Part shown: positions 21,221 through 33,043 of the stretch, in pieces | Position numbering within the stretch: position 1 is the first letter of the stretch | Layout: the number at the start of each line of letters is the position of its first letter | DNA from: Astrocystis sublimbata | Taxonomy: Eukaryota; Ascomycota; Sordariomycetes; Xylariales; Xylariaceae | DNA length: 64,000 nt | NCBI GenBank assembly: GCA_022453515.1 | Contig: JAJNNY010000040.1 | Span: 276,180 to 340,179, forward strand | Reading direction: 5' to 3' | Program-made: the position numbers and the translations under genes | The notes under the pieces: model-generated | What the model was told of the DNA's origin: nothing | The model's database searches: none | Seen by the model: only the letters and a program-made list of their open reading frames with translations

Positions 21221-24200
21221 ATGGCGCATGTGCAGCCTAAAGGGTTCGCCGTCTTCATGGGCGGTGTCCCTGCCGAGCTGACGGATCAGGGCCTGAGAGC
21301 GCAACTTCAGCCTTACTTCGATAACCTGAAGATTGAAGACTGGGCTTGTGATAAGCCGCGAGGAAAGCCATTTGGGATCCTCACTTTTCTCCATCCACAG
21401 CATGGACACCAATTCTTGAACAACCACGGGGAACGACCCATACCTGGTGCTTCATATCGTGGCAAGCCGAAAACAAGAGCCTACCTACACCTGCTTGGGA
21501 AACCCGTCTTCTGCAAGAAGAGCGACAAAGAGGCTGACTCAATGCTACTTCGCGTGCTCGAAACCAGCGCCGAGGAGAGACTACGTGCTGCTGAAGATGT
21601 TGAAGAGTCTCCCAAGCTCAGCAATGTCGTCTTTCGGACATTCGGCATCTCTTGTGGCCATTACAGTTACGCAAAAGACAAATTGGAATACACACCAGAT
21701 ATTCAATGGCCTACGAAAGAGGGCACTGCCAAGTTTGCCCGCAACATGCTGATTGTCTCCTTCTCACAGGGTATTGGCCAAATTCGCGGTGAGTATTGGT
21801 GATCTTGTGCTTTCTTTAAAAATGCCATTCAAGTGGAGCCATACAATCCCCGACCAAATAGAAACATTCAACTACGAAAATTCATTGCTAATTTTATGCT
21901 CTACAGTCGAGATTCCATACAGGATAATCTATGAAGTAGTCGTATCCGGAAAGCCGACATCGTTGTTTTTGACACTTTGGGAGCCTCCCAGAATTTTCCT
22001 ACTTTCTGTCGCAGGCGAGTTGACAGCCTTGTTTCGCAACTTGGGCACCAACAGAAACCCAATGGCGCCTCGCTCTGCTGCGAGGGAGCGTTTGAGCAAG
22101 ATACCTCACAACGACGCAGATCATAGTGAAGTTATCGGCCAGTCTCTGATCTACTCCTTAACACTCTCACCAGAAGATTTCGCTTCGAAATTAGAGAGGC
22201 TGAGGGAAAACGATTACTTGGAACTTTCGACCTACAACGTTCCTATCCTATCGCATCTGTCTCATTACATGACTCATGATCTAACAACGTTCAAGTCCAT
22301 GCTTTCAAGTTTGTCCAGGGCTAATGCTCCCTTTGATTTGCTATACCAATTCCACGCATTGGTTCAAAACGGGTATCTCCCGCCTCGTATCGCTATCGGC
22401 TTGCTCGTTCGACTCTGCAATTTTGCCATCGACTCCCAGCGAAATGTAACTTCAATTTCGAAAGTGCCAGCCAACTCAAGTTCGCCACTTCCGTTCTCGG
22501 GTCAGGCGGTAAAAAGTGAGTGCTTCTAGTGGCCAATTTCCCTCCTACTCATAGCCTGAGGTTGTGGAAATGTCTACACTTGCGTTAGCATCTACTAATT
22601 GCCGATCTTCGCAGAGCTGATATCACAGATGCCATTTCCTGGCCCACACACAGAGGCGAAGATGTTTGACGAGGATGAAATATGGTCTCAGCTTAAGGCG
22701 AATGAGAAAGAGATACAACAAGGATTGACCAAGAGTCTTCTTTCGGAAAGAGCTCGTCACAACCTCACGATGGTCTACAAGGTGCAAGTGACACCGACCA
22801 GTATTAACTTCAACGGACCCGAGCCAGAGGCCAAAAATCGCATTCTCCGCAAATTTCCAAACCACACCGACTATTTCGCCCGGGTGCAGTTCTGCGACGA
22901 AGATGGCCAGGACATCTACTTTAATCCTAAAGGTAATATCACCGCATACTTTCCTTTGCTTTCACATATCTCGACGGATCACCGTGGACCACCGGCAATA
23001 TGTGCCTGAAGTCTGGCACCGTCAGATGGCACCTTGAGAGGTGCAAGAAACATCCGTCACCAAGCTTTCTTGAAATCCATGGTCTCGACCTGTTTCGCAC
23101 TTCTGCATCATTGTCATCACATACAATATATACAGTATCTAACTACATGTCCCAGTCTCGCTCGAGATAATATACTCGAGGTTCAAAACGATCCTTCTGG
23201 ACGGTTTCAAGATTGGGCGGCGGCTATACAAGTTCCTTGGATTCTCTCATTCATCGCTACGAGCTCATGCTGTTTGGTTCATGGCTTCTTTTGTTGACGA
23301 CAACGGGAAGCTCCAGAGTTACGATACGGTGATACCTGAGCTGGGAGATTTTGAGGGCATCCGTTCTCCTGCCAAATGGTATGTACAACTCCAAAACTAG
23401 TATCTTTGTCGCCACGAGACACAATCATTGTGAACCCCACTGACATTCTTCAAGTGAGTAGTCAAGGCATATGATATTGAACAATACGGAATTCCCGACT
23501 GTTGCCCTTCTGAGCAATTGCATGTGTCGATGGACTGACGCGTTTAACCATTTACAGGTGCAGCTCGAATCGGCCAAGCATTTTCAGAAACGCCAACAGC
23601 AATAAATCTGGAAGATCCTCACACTAGAACCAGGACGATTCCAGATGTTAAATCTGAAGATGGAAGCAGGGTCTTCAGTGATGGAGTTGGCACTTTGTCC
23701 AGAGAACTGTTAGAGGATATTCTGTATCCAATGCCACAGAAAGCGAGTACAGCCACTTGCGTCCAAATCAGATGGGGCGGGGCAAAAGGCATGTTGAGCT
23801 TAGATGATACACTCGAAGGTCGTGTCATGAGCGTACGAGACAGCATGATCAAGTTCCAAAGCCGCGACACGCAGAATCTTGAGATCTGCGACGTTGCGAA
23901 TAAACCGATACCACTTGTTCTCAACCGCCAAATGATCAAGATTCTCGAGGACATGCAAGTTCCCGAAGCCTGGTTTTTCAAGGGCCAAAACAAGGAGCTT
24001 GATCGCTTGCGCAAGATCACGGCCAATACGACCAACACGGTTGAGTTCTTGAGGCGTCAGAAGATTGCTGAGCAGTTGGGATTCTCCCAATTCATTCGCC
24101 GTCTTCAAAACCTGAATCTCGATTATAAAAAGGATGCCTTCCTTTGCTCTGTCGTCGAAGCAGTTGTTCTAAGCCAGGTTCGCCTCCTCAAATACAAGTC

Positions 24201-25748
24201 CAGAATCCCAGTAGAGCAAGGAGTGACTCTGTTCGGTGTTATGGACGAATTTCAGTTCTTGGAGGAGGATGAGGTATTCATCACGTTTGATAAGCAAAAG
24301 GGAGTTCCGTATCCGGACCTCGATCAGCGACTCGTGATCGTGACCCGATCACCGGGCTTGCATCCGGGTGATATCCAGATGCGCCGAGCGGTTGTGCCTC
24401 CACGAAACCACCCCCTTCGCAGTTTGACTAATTGCATCGCCTTCAGCCAAAAAGGTGATCGGGATCTCCCTAGTCAACTCAGTGGTGGTGATCTTGACGG
24501 GGACATCTTCAACGTGATATGGGACTCCATGGCTGTTAATGGATGTCAGCGTGAATTCGCACCTGCCGACTATCCCCGTGTAACGCCGCTGGATATTGGC
24601 AGAACTGTCAAGGCCCGGGACATGACCGACTTTTTTGTCACGTTTATGGCCACAGACCAACTAGGGCTTATCGCGACCAGGCACATAATTCTTGCAGACA
24701 TGCATGAAGCTGGTACTGTTCACGATGAATGCCAAGTACTTGCAGAGATGCATTCAACGGCTGTGGACTACTCCAAGACTGGTATACCAGTCGAAATGGG
24801 CAAGATGGCTACACTAACAAGAACCAAATACCGCCCTGACTTTTTAGCTCTAGCGCCCCCTACGCATATTGTTGACAAGACGGAGATTTACTTTGAGGCA
24901 CCCATTGCACCATCTAACGAAGAGGACGAAGACGACGAGACGGGACCCCGACATAGATTCTATGCATCGACAAACATTCTTGGCAAGTTGTATCGTGCTA
25001 TCGATGAGAAGAGAATTTGGGATACTGACATTCATTTGACTGTGAACCGTCATGGTATGACTCTCTGGGATGAGCTTTTCATTCACGTTCATCAAAAATG
25101 TGATGCGTTAGGCGGAGTCAACTGGCAGAGGGCGTTGAACGAAGCGCAGAGCATCAGGCAAGCGTCAGTGTTGATCGATTTTTATTGCGTTGTTTCTTCG
25201 TTAGGTATGCACCAAGTTGTCTCTAACGGATATTTAGGTATGAGGATATGGTCCGGGAAGCCACGATCGCCCATTCAGAACATGCCTCGAGATCCATTAC
25301 GGAATTGGAGGTTTTCATTGGCGATATCTTCAACAAGATCGGCATTCAAAATCGCCGACAGCGGGATACCTCTCTGCGTCTCAAAGACGAGTTCGATCGT
25401 ATTACGAAATGGGTTGAAGGTCTCATCAGAAAACGTAACGTGAAGGCACCAACCGATCTACCCGATAGAACTGGAGAGGATCTACGCGATGTCTACGACG
25501 ACAATACCGACTCGGTACCGAAGTTTACTGCGCTTGAGATGAGCATTGCTTGTTTCCGTGCAGGGCTCTCGAGACGCGGCAGCCGCAATGTCAACAAGCG
25601 GAGCACTGATGACTTTGCGAGTTTCAAAGTCATCGCAGCTCATTGCGCCTTGCGCGAATTGGAGATTGCTAAGCACCAGAAAGATATTGCTGATGGCGCC
25701 GCTTTCATGAGCGGTGGTTTTCCAGGTGTTAAAAGCGGAGAGGCTTGA
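21221..25748 (+). CDS. RNA-dependent RNA polymerase (QDE-1/RdRP family)
   Basis: Cellular RdRP of the RNA-silencing pathway, which makes double-stranded RNA that Dicer cuts into small RNAs. Exons: 21221–21788, 21907–22515, 22615–22932, 23156–23377, 23558–25163, 25238–25748, giving 1277 residues. An RRM-like N-terminus (KGFAVFMGGVPAELTDQGL, PFGILTFLHPQHGHQFL) is followed by the RdRP body: VEIPYRIIYEVVV, LTLWEPPRIF, FARVQFCDEDGQDIYFNP, GRRLYKFLGFSHSSLR, DDNGKLQSYD, CAARIGQAFSET. The catalytic metal-binding motif is SGGDLDGDIF (Asp884, Asp886, Asp888). The C-terminal helix-rich part ends GFPGVKSGEA. Four introns are ordinary GT–AG. The fifth (23378–23557) fits only as a nested twin intron; see its own entry. 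The RRM-like start suggests an RRP-3/SAD-1-like paralogue rather than QDE-1 itself, but I cannot assign which. Confidence 0.9.
23378..23557 (+). other. Stwintron (D1,2 twin intron) in the RdRP gene
   Basis: The coding sequence must join AAA T to GT GCA GCT CGA to give the family motif K-C-A-A-R-I-G-Q. A single GT–AG intron leaves one G too many (AAATG|GTATGT … ACAG|GTGCAG) and leads to a stop. Removing an internal intron 23379–23454 (GTATGT … ACTGAC … CAAG) first joins G23378 to TGAGTA, creating a consensus donor GTGAGT for an external intron that ends TTTAACCATTTACAG at 23557. Internal 76 nt, external 104 nt. The frame is then exact. The alternative is a one-base lesion or an assembly error. 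Confidence 0.75.
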
Positions 25749-28700
25749 TCGATGAGACAGTGGCATGGAATAGGGTAGGCGGGGCAGACGGATGTTCTTT
25801 GTGTGAGGTAATTGATATGGGCGGGTCCTTATGTGTCATCTGATACTTGGGATTTCTGTGTCTTCTAGTGTGTGAGTGTAGGAATCTGGGGACAATCATC
25901 AAGGGACGAGATTAGGCCAGCTTCAAGCCGCATGTGGTACCAGCTGAGGCTGGAGCATCCTGCCAAACGGGGACTCGAGAACCGCCTGTGGCATGTTGGC
26001 AATGTGATGCGGGATGCCTTTACCCAGCATGAAGGTGGAGAAGTCGTTGCTGAAGTTGTTGCAATTATGGCGGAAGGGATCGTATGCCAGGGGTGCTAAT
26101 GATTAGAACCAAAGGCAAGGAACAACCTGAATACTCTATGTAAGCGGCTAAACCCGGACAATGGGGAACAATATAAAGCGCTCCATATCTGCTCTATGCT
26201 ACACTCGCGACGTAATCACGTCGAATCATGTGATGACTGCGTGGGGAGCGGACTGTCTTGTGTTCATCTCTAAGCATGGGCAGACAGTTGGTCAGTTGGA
26301 AAGATGGATGCGGTGCCCGCATCAACTGTGACACCGCGCGGGAGCATGACGCCAATCATGGCTTGGGGACAAGATCAATCACATGTTTGATGAGGAGGAT
26401 AGGAAACGTGGCCTGTGGGATGACGGGCGATGTAGTATGGAGGTTGCTCACGTATGAGCCTCTGATATGGGACGCCAGGTTACCTTACCCCCCAAGACTT
26501 ACCCAGAGATCGGGTCTTGCGGCCTGCCTACCTCAATGATCTTTCGTTCTTCTAGAAGCATCTCATCTGCAGGATGTTTCTTGGTTTTCGGGGGAGTATC
26601 TATCTGGCGGCAGGCAACGTGGACCCAGGAGCTGTATTGGTAAGGTTTACTAATGCCGTGGAATTGCTTACAAGTTGTTTCCCGGACCCGACTGGCTTTC
26701 CTGGTAGAACTTCCTTGGACATGGACCTAGGTAGGGAACGCGGGAATCTGTTTCTGGGAGAGATCTGCCTTGGCTGGCATTCTGGACCTTGGGAATGTGT
26801 TGTGTACCTAGGATAGAGATGCAGAAAGGTTGGTATGATCCTTGGTGTGATGCTTGGTGGGAAAGGGGGGTAGTCTAAGTGTTGTATGCTTCTGTCTGTC
26901 GTGTGCTCATTCTTTCGAACGGGAAATTCAGTATTAAGGCCTAAATCCTCTTGCTATACAGCAAAGCAATTTCACGTTCATGTAACTTGTTGTGAATATA
27001 TCAAAAGTGACGCTGTCTATGAATGATCTTCCATTGACAATAATCTTAGGTGGGAGTGCAACTCGACGGACTTAGTCTCGCAGCTCTCGGTGTTGTAGAC
27101 AGCGAGAAGATGAGCCGCTAGCAAGGCGCTATGTTGCGCTGCCAAGCCCCTGTAAATATGGCCAAAAAGGGTAAATGCCAGAAAGCGCAACCTTCTCCAA
27201 GCTCGAAATTTTCAGCGCAGGCCAATCCTACACCAGCAATCATCACAAGTTGCACGACCCGAGCAAGAGAAGCCAACATGGTCAATTTCAATTTACGGCA
27301 AGGAGAGTTGATTATTGAGTAGTTTCAATTCTGAAAACTTGATGCACTTTACCCGCCGCTGTCGATCACTTCGAGGTCGTATATTGTAGGTAGGAATTAC
27401 ATACAACACCCAACCTTAGCATCCTAACATCCTGGTTTCCGTCAGTGCGCGCAGCGAGTCACAAACATGAGCAGGCCGACTTGGGCAGGTAACGTTACCG
27501 GTCTTCGGATTCTCGCGCTTTCGCGCTTCGAGCAAGCCTATCAAGAAGCAATCCATAATACGACTCGAACCATAGGCATTGCAGTATGGGTTGTTGGAGG
27601 CAATGTGTTCTCATTTTAATTAACTGACATGACTAGCTCCGGCGAATTTGAGCGTCGAGGTTTGATGATGCCAATGGCAAGACAAGCCTGAGGGAATGTT
27701 TCGAAACATATCCACTTCCCTTCCTACCTCGTCGGCCGAGAAAAGTGCATCGCGATGCCTGCCCGCATGCTGACTCCTCCGTCTTCGTTGCATGATACCT
27801 AGAGAGGCAAAGATCTAGTTCTAGCATCTTTGTTTTGATACCGCAAGCTGAGGATGTAAGCAAGTCATAGGCGGGCCGGCCACTGGCGACATGCTCAGTC
27901 CAATGAGTTGTCGAATCTGGTGTCTTGGTCATGATGCGTTGCCTGCCGCGAGCTGATGTGATCCACAAAGATATGAAGATGACACGATAAGACAATGGGA
28001 AGGCGTGGCATGGTTTGCCTATCACGGTAACCAGTTGGGCGACAGTCCCAATGCGCACGCTCCGTCGACAATGTCAGGATCCTATTGTTAGACCGACCTT
28101 GCTATATCTGACGGAGAATTGATCTGGGAATTTCCCGACCAATGGTAGGGGTCAGCCCATGTGCCGGCCGTTTTCCGGGGTCGATGGACTGGGGGATGTT
28201 GATGGGAATCTCTTGGTTATGGGTCTTGAGTGCCGTGCTGGGAATGCAGCACGCAAAGAGTTAAAGTAACAATCGTCTCAACTCAACCGACTCTCAAAGT
28301 CAGCCAGCGTCTAGAGAGTCTGGGCAATGGAGTGAGCGAGCGAATGGCTCGAGTGGCAAGAATCAGACGAGCCCGACGGACCGGCTCACTGCTCATCATG
28401 GCCTTGTCTCGAGTGAGACGGACCGTCACAAAGACATTGTCGCCACATCGAGGCCTAGGGCCAGGTCTGCGGAGTTGCGCGCCGGCACATCAATCAAAAG
28501 ATGCAGCGCCATCGAGCCTCTTCGGGCCGGGGTGCCGCGACGGGCGGGCCCTCGTTTGCCCCTCGGGGGGGACCCCAGCTCACCCCAGCTTCTTCCTTGA
28601 CTTACACGCACCCCTGACATCCATCTGTTCTCGGAGAGAAAGGAGGGGTGGCTACCTTTCTTGCTCCAAAACCAAGACCTTGCCATTATTTATTAGTGCT

Positions 28701-28847
28701 GGGAACCCCCGCGTCTGCCCCAGCACACCGAGTGCTAGGGAACGGACTCTGAATGGCCGAGCCAGGTGCTACAGCAAAAGAGGTCAGAAGACACAGGGAG
28801 CGCCAGCGCAAGCGCCATAGGGAGAAAGGGTAGACCGAACCGAAAAA
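25749..28847. other. Long intergenic region, no gene seen
   Basis: 3.1 kb between the RdRP stop and the DUF1479 gene. Only short frames without recognisable domains; none has an in-frame start plus a protein-like composition that I would defend. No inverted or direct repeats of note. The last about 250 bp are GC-rich with pyrimidine tracts and are the probable promoter of the DUF1479 gene. Confidence 0.55.
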
Positions 28848-31202
28848 ATGTCCAAAGTAGACGTGGTGCCGCGCGCAGCCGCAACAGCGCCGGTCCCCTC
28901 ACTTGAGAGCGCCATGGCTGCTGCCGCTGCTGTGGCTGCCAATTCCGCCATGTCCGCACCGACGACAACAGCTGCGAGCTCGACGGCTTCCCCGCGATTG
29001 CTAGCCACAAAGGCGACAGCGACAGCGACGGCGACATCGACGACAACAACCACGGCGACAACATCAACATCAACATCGTCCGGAGGCCTGAAAAAACAAC
29101 AACCACTGCTGGCGACAATTTCCAAAAGCGTCACAGTGCCGCATCTGCGAAATCATAAGTCAAATGGTACCAAGCGCCCGCGGCCGAGCGACCAGAACAA
29201 AGAGAGTAGAGTAGTGAAGAGCAGGCAACGCCCCATTTCCTCGCCCCAAAACAGCATGGAGCCCCCGGTATTATCCTTCTACGGCACCCAACCGGTGCCT
29301 CTGCCCTCGCGATTCGCAAGTCTCAAAGGGCGGCTGGTGAAAGGGCACGAGTCCGCGCTGGAAGACTCGTGGCGTCGTCTAATTCTCGCCTTGCGCGATG
29401 AAATCAAACACATAGACGAGCATCGCACGGAGTTGATCCCCTCGATTGACTTCACCTCCATCAACGACAGCGCCAAAGTCACGCCGTTCGAAGCCAGCCT
29501 GAAGCGGCACGGCATCGGCGTGATCCGCGGCGTGGTGCCGGCCGAGGACGCGGGGCACTGGGTCGAAGAAACGAAAAAGTACCTGGAGACGAAGCACGAG
29601 TTCAAGCCGCCGCCGGCGCAGGACCCGACGTGCTTCGACTTCTTCTGGACGCCGGCGCAGGTGCGGTCGCGCGCGCACCCCAACATGCTGCAGGCGCAGC
29701 GCTTCGCCATGGCGCTGTGGAACAGCAACGACGACGACCGCCTGGCGACGCGCTTCCCCATCACCTACGCCGACCGCATCCGCATCGAGTCCACGGCGGC
29801 AAACGGCATCATCACCGTCAACGGCGTCGCCGAGGTGCCCGCGTCGCTGTCGCTGTCGCCCGAAGACAGCCTCATTGCCGCAGCGGCAGCAGCGTCGAAC
29901 GCGTCTATCGCCCAGGTCGATAATGGCAGCCTCGAGCGCTGGGAGCTTGATGGGTATGGCCGCTGCGGGCTGTATGACGACATCTTCCGCGGCAACTGGG
30001 AGGCGTACAACGCGTGGGATCCCGCCGGGCGCGTCAACGCCACCTCGGACCTGTATAACGGCGCAGGCGCGTGTTCCATGATGCGCATGTTTCAGGGGAT
30101 CCTAGCGCTGACCGTCGTCGAGCCGGGCATGATCCGCTTGCTTCCCTCGCCGAAACTATCGACTGTGTATTTCCTGCTGAGGCCTTTCTTTTCGCCTAAA
30201 GAGGCTGCGCCGGAATCAGGCTGCGAGGACGCGGAGAAATGGGACCGGTATCTGCACCCAGACAACTGGGGGCTAGACGCGGAGCAAACGACCATCATCC
30301 ACGGCGCGGTGCCGGGGCATGCGCAGCGCGTTACCGCAGCCTGGCACCCGCATCTGCAGCTTGACAGGTCCCTCGTCACGCCGCCGACGCTGCAGGCGGG
30401 GGATTATATTGTCTGGCATCCGGACCAGGCGTATCAGTTCTCGAATACTAATTATCGCGGGGGCGTCGCTTCTTCTTCTTCTGCCGATACCGACAACAAT
30501 ACTAGCATTGGAAGTGGGAGTAATCATAGTAAAACGGAGACTTCGAAAACGTCAATGCTAGTATATTCCCCCGCAGCCCCCCTAACGCAAACAAACGCCT
30601 TATTCCTCGCGCGCCAGCGCAAGGCTTTCCTGCGCGGCCACCCGGGGCCTGATTTCGATTCTACGGGCACGGGACTTGGTAGTGAGGCGCCGCATACGGG
30701 GCGCCTTGGGGAAAAAGAGATTCGGGAGGTGGGGGGCGAGGAGGGACTAAGGGCTATGGGGCTTGCGCCGTGGACTTTGGGGGGTGGTGGTAAGATGGCG
30801 CAGGAGGAGACGCCGAAATCGAGCCCGTTGGTGGCGGAGAAGGATGCTGAGATGATCGAAGGTGGAAGTGGAAGTGGCAATAGCCTGGTCCCGGGGACGC
30901 CGACGCCTATCTCGCGCGCCGAGTCTGAGGTTGTGAGGCTGGCGAATATTATTCTGTTTCCGGATAGGTATGATTTCTACATGCCGACGCGGGCGAGTAG
31001 TCCTGTGCCTACGGCGAAGGAAAAGGAGAAAGAGAGTGAGAGGAGCTCGCCTGGTGGGAGGGAGATGGATAGGGATAGGGATAGGGATAGGGAAAGGGGA
31101 CGGGGGAGGAGGAGGGAAAAGGAAAAGGATGTTGCTGCTGGGCCTGTGGCTTCTTCGTCTACATCTACGCCTACGCCTGCGCCTGCGTCGAGTCATGTTT
31201 AG
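28848..31202 (+). CDS. DUF1479-family protein (dioxygenase-like fold) with apparently lost metal ligands
   Basis: A single exon, 784 residues, ATG at 28848. A low-complexity Ala/Thr/Ser head (to about residue 80) and a basic segment precede the conserved DUF1479 core (about 150–540): LPSRFASLKGRLVKGHE, HGIGVIRGVVPAEDA, FFWTPAQVRSRAHPN, FPITYADRIRI, DLYNGAGACSMMRMFQG, AGDYIVWHPDQAYQF. DUF1479 is related to YbiU and Fe(II)/2-oxoglutarate oxygenases. As I recall, members keep HVDGGSxERWE and a distal His after WHxD; here the first reads QVDNGSLERWE (Gln356, Asp358) and the distal position is Tyr529. An Ala-rich insertion (about 335–352) precedes the first site. The tail is Asp/Arg/Glu repeats (DRDRDRERGRGRRR) and Ala/Ser/Pro. 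Biological role unknown. Confidence 0.85.
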   Translation: MSKVDVVPRAAATAPVPSLESAMAAAAAVAANSAMSAPTTTAASSTASPRLLATKATATATATSTTTTTATTSTSTSSGGLKKQQPLLATISKSVTVPHLRNHKSNGTKRPRPSDQNKESRVVKSRQRPISSPQNSMEPPVLSFYGTQPVPLPSRFASLKGRLVKGHESALEDSWRRLILALRDEIKHIDEHRTELIPSIDFTSINDSAKVTPFEASLKRHGIGVIRGVVPAEDAGHWVEETKKYLETKHEFKPPPAQDPTCFDFFWTPAQVRSRAHPNMLQAQRFAMALWNSNDDDRLATRFPITYADRIRIESTAANGIITVNGVAEVPASLSLSPEDSLIAAAAAASNASIAQVDNGSLERWELDGYGRCGLYDDIFRGNWEAYNAWDPAGRVNATSDLYNGAGACSMMRMFQGILALTVVEPGMIRLLPSPKLSTVYFLLRPFFSPKEAAPESGCEDAEKWDRYLHPDNWGLDAEQTTIIHGAVPGHAQRVTAAWHPHLQLDRSLVTPPTLQAGDYIVWHPDQAYQFSNTNYRGGVASSSSADTDNNTSIGSGSNHSKTETSKTSMLVYSPAAPLTQTNALFLARQRKAFLRGHPGPDFDSTGTGLGSEAPHTGRLGEKEIREVGGEEGLRAMGLAPWTLGGGGKMAQEETPKSSPLVAEKDAEMIEGGSGSGNSLVPGTPTPISRAESEVVRLANIILFPDRYDFYMPTRASSPVPTAKEKEKESERSSPGGREMDRDRDRDRERGRGRRREKEKDVAAGPVASSSTSTPTPAPASSHV

Positions 31203-33043
31203 ACCGAGGGTGGTGGTAAATGGTCTAAGAGGCGGTATAAAGAGGGGAAAACTACTGTTGAATGAAGCAGGTGTTGAGGCACGAACATCAGCATAACACG
31301 AATACAGACAGACACAGACAGACAGACACAGACACAGAGACGGAGACGGAGATATCTTGTATATAGGTATATAGCAACTAGGTAGCTTTTTATCACTCGG
31401 GACCCGGCGTTCAGAAGGTTGGGAAAGGGATTTATAACAACAAGAATTGAGCACAGAGATCAGTCATTTCCGCGCATGCCTAAAACTAGGACTTTAGTTC
31501 TTTTGATGATACTTGTTTGCTACAATGGACATGTCTATCTTCCATGTTGCAGTTATTGACGTGAATCTCGCAACCCACACGGCAGCGAGACAACTCGCTT
31601 CAAGCTCGTCTAAGCCAAATAACATATATTTGGCATATGGTTCCGAGTAGTACGAGGGTTCTTTAACGTCTATCTATCTGTCTGAAGTAGATTGTGTGCA
31701 GCTTGTCACGGAGCCCTCATCTGATCTAGAAGAATCAGAGTTATCTTCCTCTTGGCGATTGATGAACGTAAGGCTCTCGTGCCGACAAGATGCTCCGACC
31801 CAGGTGGGCAAGTAGAGCCGATTTGATAAGACTGCGAGCAGATTGCCAAATCAAGAATGCATCATCATGGGGTGCATTAATAATAGAGGCGCATGAGCAT
31901 CGAATATCAAACATGCAGGAAGCATGTGAGGCTCCAGCTGAAAACATACTTTGAAGGCGACAGCAGTCCGCCTAGCCGCTAGGGCCATGCGCCCGCCATG
32001 CAAGACGCTGAAGGTTCGGAGATCGGGCCGCTACAAGATCAGTTTGCAGCGGCACTTCGCCCTAGAACCCCGACGCTGACCCACCTGAACCTGGTACTAG
32101 AATCCTGGGCTCTGGATTCTGGAGGAACACTCAATTGGAGCTGAACATAATACACACCATTTAATTGTTATATATGCTCTGATCGTACGTTTGGCATATT
32201 TTGAAGTTGTCTCAGATATCTCGGCATGAAAATCAGCACAAATTTGGGCATATTGTATGGATATTTGCTATGTTGGTCTTCCTGACCCCCGTCGGTAGCT
32301 TGCTCCATGATTCCGAAATCCTGGCTAGCATCTAGACTTACACTTGCACGGTACCTAGAGATGGATCCCGAACGATGATCCTAAATCGGTCAAGGTCTGC
32401 GACAGCTGAGATAAAGGAACGGTAAGAACAACAGTTCACTATCCATTTCAAGAAATAAAACCTGAAAAGGCGTGGATCTATGTCTGCAAGTAATGTTTCC
32501 CACTCATGCATGCAAGTAATGGGGAGATCACACGCAATTCTCCGCAAAGCTAGGAGTCGATCCCGGTATCTGCTTTAGGTATAACCGTATAAAGTACCGA
32601 AGCACGATGCCGGTTCTCGGCCTTCTGAACTGGCAATGCGTGAATGATGCAATGCCGCATGCTTTGTCGGGACCAAACTATGTTCGAATGAGATGGAATT
32701 GCGAGTAAATAATTATTGATAAAAGGTTTTTTACGACAAATTATTGTCGGATGAGTCAAGTCTTATAAAACTGTTTGGGATTTTGAAATGTTGCGTCTTG
32801 TTATGAGGGAAAGCATTTAACCGCGGCGTTTCTTGCAGACGGCGGGTGGAATCACATATTCGGAGCCCCGCGGTTGAGCGCCCCATATCTCCTCCTGCTT
32901 ATCAATTGCCTCGGAATCAAAAGTGTCGAGGGTAATGATCCAATCTTGACGACTGACTATCAAACATTATTCCTCGTAAAAAAAACGTATTTGACACATT
33001 TGGTACCACTAATCCTGAAAAGCTACGACGCGACCGAGACACG
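31203..33043. other. Intergenic region with a small CAGACA microsatellite
   Basis: 1.8 kb with no convincing gene. Imperfect CAGACA/CACAGA repeats lie at 31304–31342, in the presumed 3' UTR of the DUF1479 gene. The 100 bp before 33044 are AT-rich and are the probable promoter of the next gene. Confidence 0.55.

Noticed and set aside
21789..21906. Open stretch after the first RdRP exon, read as VEPYNPRPNRN
   Set aside because: It soon hits a stop; the intron with a GCTAAT branch and CTACAG acceptor joins exactly to VEIPYRIIYEV, a family motif.
25238..25748. GC–AG donor at 25159 for the last RdRP intron
   Set aside because: It is in phase, but a normal GT donor (GC|GTCAGT at 25164) is also in phase and keeps two plausible residues, so the GC donor is not needed.
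27131..27322. 63-codon frame in the long intergenic region
   Set aside because: No domain, no exon partner and an amino-acid make-up that is not distinctive.
30747..31454. Minus-strand frame over the end of the DUF1479 gene
   Set aside because: Arg/Pro/Ser low-complexity translation of the repeat-rich 3' end; the plus strand carries the conserved protein.
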